7,034 nucleotides of DNA, from assembly GCA_017610225.1 (NCBI GenBank), contig JAFCCM010000085.1, forward strand, positions 1 through 7,034. Reading direction: 5' to 3'. The notes beneath the pieces are model-generated. The model worked only from the letters and a program-made list of their open reading frames with translations, had not been told where the DNA came from and searched no databases. Position numbers and translations under genes: made by a program. Origin of the DNA: Candidatus Aenigmatarchaeota archaeon. GTDB taxonomy: Archaea > Aenigmatarchaeota > Aenigmatarchaeia > CG10238-14. Of the stretch, positions 4,763 to 7,034 are shown in pieces. The first letter of the stretch is position 1. Each line of letters starts with the position of its first letter.

Positions 4763-6730
4763 CTATAAGTCCATAACAAGATTCCAATCTTCATTATTAT
4801 TTTGTTCTATATTTTTTTTATCTTCTTTAACTTTTAATTTTACTAAAATAAGTTCTTTAGTCATAATTTCATTTTCAAATTTTTCAAATAAGTATTTAAA
4901 ATTAGATAATACTTTTAAATCATTTATAGGATCCCATATATATAATATTTTAATAATATTCTCACCAAATGTTTCTAAAGAATATTTTATATCATCAAAA
5001 TTAATTGGATTATCTCCTAATTTTTGAATCATTTCTAAAAAATCATTTCTTATTTTTTCTGGAATTTCATTTCTATATTGATTTATTAATCTATATAAAT
5101 TTGAATTTTGTTTTTTGTTAATTTTAACATTATGTTTTTCTAATTTAGTTGAAAAAATTTTTTCAACTTCTTCTGACATATCATTTAAATTTTTTATTCC
5201 CATTTTTTCATTTATTTCATTAGGTATAACTTCATTAATAATTTGATCTTGAGATAAACGATTTTCATAACTTAAACGAACTGAACCTTGATTATATAAT
5301 TTCTTATGAAGTTCATCAATAAATGGACTTTTCCCAATAACTTTTTCTAATACTTCATCGATAAAATTTCCAATATCAATATCTATAATATCTGTACAAT
5401 TATATGTTCCTAATAATTTTTTATATACATCAAAAACTCCAATTCTATTATAATATTTAAATCTTGAAATTATATTAGTTTTAATTACATCAATTTTTGG
5501 TAAATTTTCTAAAAAACTAAAAGTTAACATATCAGTATAATTTCTCAATATTAAATATACAATCGATTTATTAATCATCGCATCATCAATTTTTGATTCT
5601 AATTTTCTTCTTAAAGCTCGAAAATAACCATTCACCATTAATAAATCAAAAGCCAATTCTATATTTTCATTATATGTATCTACTTTATTATCTAATTTAT
5701 ATTTTAATAATACAATGGAACTTGGAATTGAAATTCCTTTTTCAATATTACTTCTTATAGTAATATTGCAATTTAATTTTGAAATATATAAAAGAGATTT
5801 TAAATCATTTTCAGAAATATCTGGAATAATATTAAAATTATTAATATTTTTCATCATCATTTTATCTTTAAGAAGTTTATTAGTAATAAAAATTATCGGG
5901 TCAGGATTAGCTTCAGCTTCTATTAAAATTTTCTCAAAGTTTTCTAAATTATTATCTAAACAATTAAAAAACTTACTATTATATTCTTGAATATTTTCTT
6001 GTTTCGAAGGTATATTTTCAAACTCGGAAATATTTTTAACATTTGTCATTTCGGCGCCGCCAAGAAAATTATCTAATTCTTCTATTGTATTTTCTGAAAT
6101 TTCAATATTTTTTTTAAATTCACTATTATTTTCTTTTGATTTATTATTTTTATCTGTTCCTGAAGTATTTGTAAAATCTATTAATTTAGATGGAAGACTA
6201 TTTAAACTATTTAAAATTTGTTTATTAGTTTTTAAAATTTCTTTTTGTATAAATAAATTAGATATTGAAGTACAAAAATTATCATAATTATCAACAAAAT
6301 ATTTTAATCGTAAACTTAATACTTGAAATATATTAAATGGAATAATTATTTTTGTAAAATCATTTTCATTTGAACGTAGAGTAATTCTTACTACTTGAGA
6401 ATTACTATTTTGATCTATAACAAATTCAAATACTAATTCTAAATTATTCCATCTTTTAAGAATTTGATAATTATTTTCATTATAAATTTTAGTTGGATTT
6501 TGTATTACAGTTCTAATTGATGATAATAAATCTGTTGATTGTTGAATATTTAAATTACATGATTTATTTAACTGATTTGAAATAGTAATATTAAATTTAA
6601 TTGGATTAAAATTTATAAAATCTTTTGTTGATGTTACAAAAGATATTCTTAAATATCCATCAGTACCAAATTCTTTATCTTTGTAAGTTAATAATGTTTG
6701 ATTAAACCAATTTATTTCTTCATTGTACAT
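4763..6730 (-). CDS. 655-residue two-part protein of unknown function
   Basis: I do not recognise this protein with certainty. Residues 1-165 look like one folded domain: strands GYLRISFV (25-32), IKFNITIS (44-51), CNLNI (58-62), helix STDLLSSIRTVI (65-76), strands NYQILKRW (87-94), LELVFEFVI (98-106), QVVRITLRS (112-120), FTKIIIP (125-131), then a long helix from 133 to about 170. Strand groups each closed by a helix recall the PC4/Whirly nucleic-acid-binding arrangement, but that is only a shape argument. Residues 186-250 are a Ser/Asn/Lys/Glu-rich linker containing ELDNFLGGAEM at 218-228. Residues 251-655 are mostly helical, with no enzyme motif I can name. The protein is rich in Asn, Ile and Lys, and the gene is extremely AT-rich except for ten consecutive G/C bases at 6052-6061. 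The start has AAGGAG with 6-base spacing. It is the first complete gene of the run and is followed after 17 bases by the 204-residue gene. Confidence 0.7.
   Translation of the reverse strand: MYNEEINWFNQTLLTYKDKEFGTDGYLRISFVTSTKDFINFNPIKFNITISNQLNKSCNLNIQQSTDLLSSIRTVIQNPTKIYNENNYQILKRWNNLELVFEFVIDQNSNSQVVRITLRSNENDFTKIIIPFNIFQVLSLRLKYFVDNYDNFCTSISNLFIQKEILKTNKQILNSLNSLPSKLIDFTNTSGTDKNNKSKENNSEFKKNIEISENTIEELDNFLGGAEMTNVKNISEFENIPSKQENIQEYNSKFFNCLDNNLENFEKILIEAEANPDPIIFITNKLLKDKMMMKNINNFNIIPDISENDLKSLLYISKLNCNITIRSNIEKGISIPSSIVLLKYKLDNKVDTYNENIELAFDLLMVNGYFRALRRKLESKIDDAMINKSIVYLILRNYTDMLTFSFLENLPKIDVIKTNIISRFKYYNRIGVFDVYKKLLGTYNCTDIIDIDIGNFIDEVLEKVIGKSPFIDELHKKLYNQGSVRLSYENRLSQDQIINEVIPNEINEKMGIKNLNDMSEEVEKIFSTKLEKHNVKINKKQNSNLYRLINQYRNEIPEKIRNDFLEMIQKLGDNPINFDDIKYSLETFGENIIKILYIWDPINDLKVLSNFKYLFEKFENEIMTKELILVKLKVKEDKKNIEQNNNEDWNLVMDL
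6052..6061. other. GC-only decamer with 8-base palindrome inside the 655-residue gene
   Basis: Ten consecutive G/C bases, CGGCGCCGCC on the plus strand, sit in a region where nearby lines of 60 bases hold about 9-15 G or C. CGGCGCCG (6052-6059) is a perfect palindrome. On the coding strand it writes Gly224, Gly225, Ala226 (GGC GGC GCC) in the interdomain linker. It could be a chance codon choice at a conserved GGAE motif, or a protein-binding or modification site. Confidence 0.5.
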
Positions 6731-6821
6731 AATAATCTCCTTATTTAAAACAGATTTTAAAACAAACTTTAAAAATTTCTCATTTTATAATTTGTTCTTC
6801 TATGAATTTTTTATTTCTTTG

Positions 6822-6923
6822 AAAATCAGTTCTTTGAAAACTCATTGAATTATATATTTTCTTCTTTTAAATTTGTAAAAAATCAGTTCTTTAATAATTC
6901 ATTGGATAAAATTTATCTTTTAA
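6822..6923. repeat. Imperfect tandem direct repeat, two units about 57 bases apart
   Basis: Core copy one is 6824-6850 and core copy two 6881-6907, with 23 of 27 bases identical. Both begin AATCAGTTCTTT and both contain TCATTG. Similarity continues, after a 4-base length difference, to TCTTTTAA at 6863-6870 and 6916-6923. A smaller exact repeat, TCTTTGAAAA, occurs at 6816-6825 and 6831-6840. Copy two covers the last codons and stop of the ORF tail ending at 6891, so copy one may be a decayed duplicate of that gene end. Alternatively the pair is a regulatory or recombination element upstream of the gene run. Confidence 0.6.
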
Positions 6924-7025
6924 TTCCACAAGATTCATCTCGGTTGAATATAAAGCTTTATTTATGACAAATCCTTTAATCATCCTCTCAGGACAAAGTA
7001 GATCCCTCTTAGACTCAAATTCTAA
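6891..7025 (-). pseudogene. Tail of an ORF or gene remnant entering from the window edge
   Basis: Forty-four sense codons then TAA, with no gap in frame below a TGA at 7026-7028. Above the TGA only two more codons are visible before the window ends. The peptide includes KRDLLCPERMIKGFVINKAL and ends VELKDKFYPMNY. Composition is more balanced and more protein-like than the surrounding DNA. The first in-frame ATG (6981-6983) would give 30 residues, but no ribosome site is properly spaced from it: GAGAGG touches the ATG directly. It could be a broken gene end, a very small gene, or chance. I do not recognise the peptide. Confidence 0.3.
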
Positions 7026-7034
7026 TCATTCATA

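Larger units (their letters stand above)
6731..7034. other. 304-base stretch without a convincing complete gene
   Basis: This is upstream of the first complete gene. From high to low coordinates it holds a slightly less AT-rich ORF tail (7025-6891), the imperfect tandem repeat, and an AT-rich leader ending in the ribosome site AAGGAG (6737-6742). ATTATAAAATG on the minus strand (roughly 6783-6793) contains a TATAAA that might be a -10 element, but no matching -35 is seen at 17 bases, so I do not call a promoter. No stable hairpin with a T run was found. ATAAAGCTTTAT (6950-6961) is a 12-base palindrome without a loop, inside the ORF tail. Confidence 0.55.

Noticed and set aside
5715..5990. Plus-strand open frame of 91 codons rich in Ile/Leu/Phe, looking like a membrane protein
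   Set aside because: It is antisense to the 655-residue gene. The hydrophobic look is what the complement of Asn/Lys/Glu-rich AT-heavy codons gives. No ribosome site.
6783..6793. TATAAA as a -10 promoter element before the 655-residue gene
   Set aside because: No -35-like hexamer at suitable spacing, and TATA-like strings are frequent by chance in DNA this AT-rich.
6822..6923. Two repeat copies as a CRISPR fragment
   Set aside because: Only two imperfect copies with a related, not unique, spacer region, and no Cas gene in the window.
6950..6961. 12-base palindrome ATAAAGCTTTAT as terminator or operator
   Set aside because: No loop and no T run, lies inside the ORF tail, and is only weakly stable; probably chance.

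Overview
The window looks like part of a tailed double-stranded DNA phage, or of a prophage or phage-like contig, with very AT-rich DNA. Every gene I can support lies on the minus strand, so transcription runs from high to low coordinates. Genes are packed head to tail: gaps are 11 to 107 bases, two junctions are 4-base ATGA overlaps, and most starts have a bacterial Shine-Dalgarno sequence (AAGGAG, GAGGAG, AAAGGA). The phage assignment rests on this packing, on several conserved-looking but unnamed proteins, and on small proteins of families common in phages (Acb2/Tad1-type hairpin, HExx-type small protein, phage-type Nudix). The host cannot be named from the sequence.

Layout in transcription order. 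Positions 7034-6731 hold no convincing complete gene, only a short ORF tail cut by an in-frame TGA and an imperfect 57-base tandem repeat. Next come a 655-residue protein of unknown function (6730-4763) and a 204-residue unknown protein that starts at TTG (4745-4131). The 107-base gap that follows contains what looks like the decayed first codons of a HAD-type hydrolase gene. Then come a 415-residue protein, probably a virion component (4023-2776), a Nudix hydrolase (2735-2178), a 170-residue coiled-coil protein (2181-1669), an Acb2/Tad1-like protein (1672-1307), a small HExxE protein (1295-996), and an actin-like ATPase (973 to the window edge, C-terminus missing).

The upstream half (6730-2776) looks structural or unknown. 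The downstream half (2735-1) is a tightly coupled cluster of small accessory proteins ending in an actin homologue. The most interesting gene is the Acb2/Tad1-like one. Named members of that fold sequester nucleotide second messengers of the CBASS and Thoeris antiviral systems. It shares a transcription unit with a Nudix hydrolase, a class that can cleave nucleotide-sugar or dinucleotide compounds. A joint role against host nucleotide signalling is a hypothesis, not something the sequence proves. The actin homologue keeps phosphate-1 and adenosine motifs but has an altered phosphate-2 motif, so it may bind nucleotide without hydrolysing it in the usual way.
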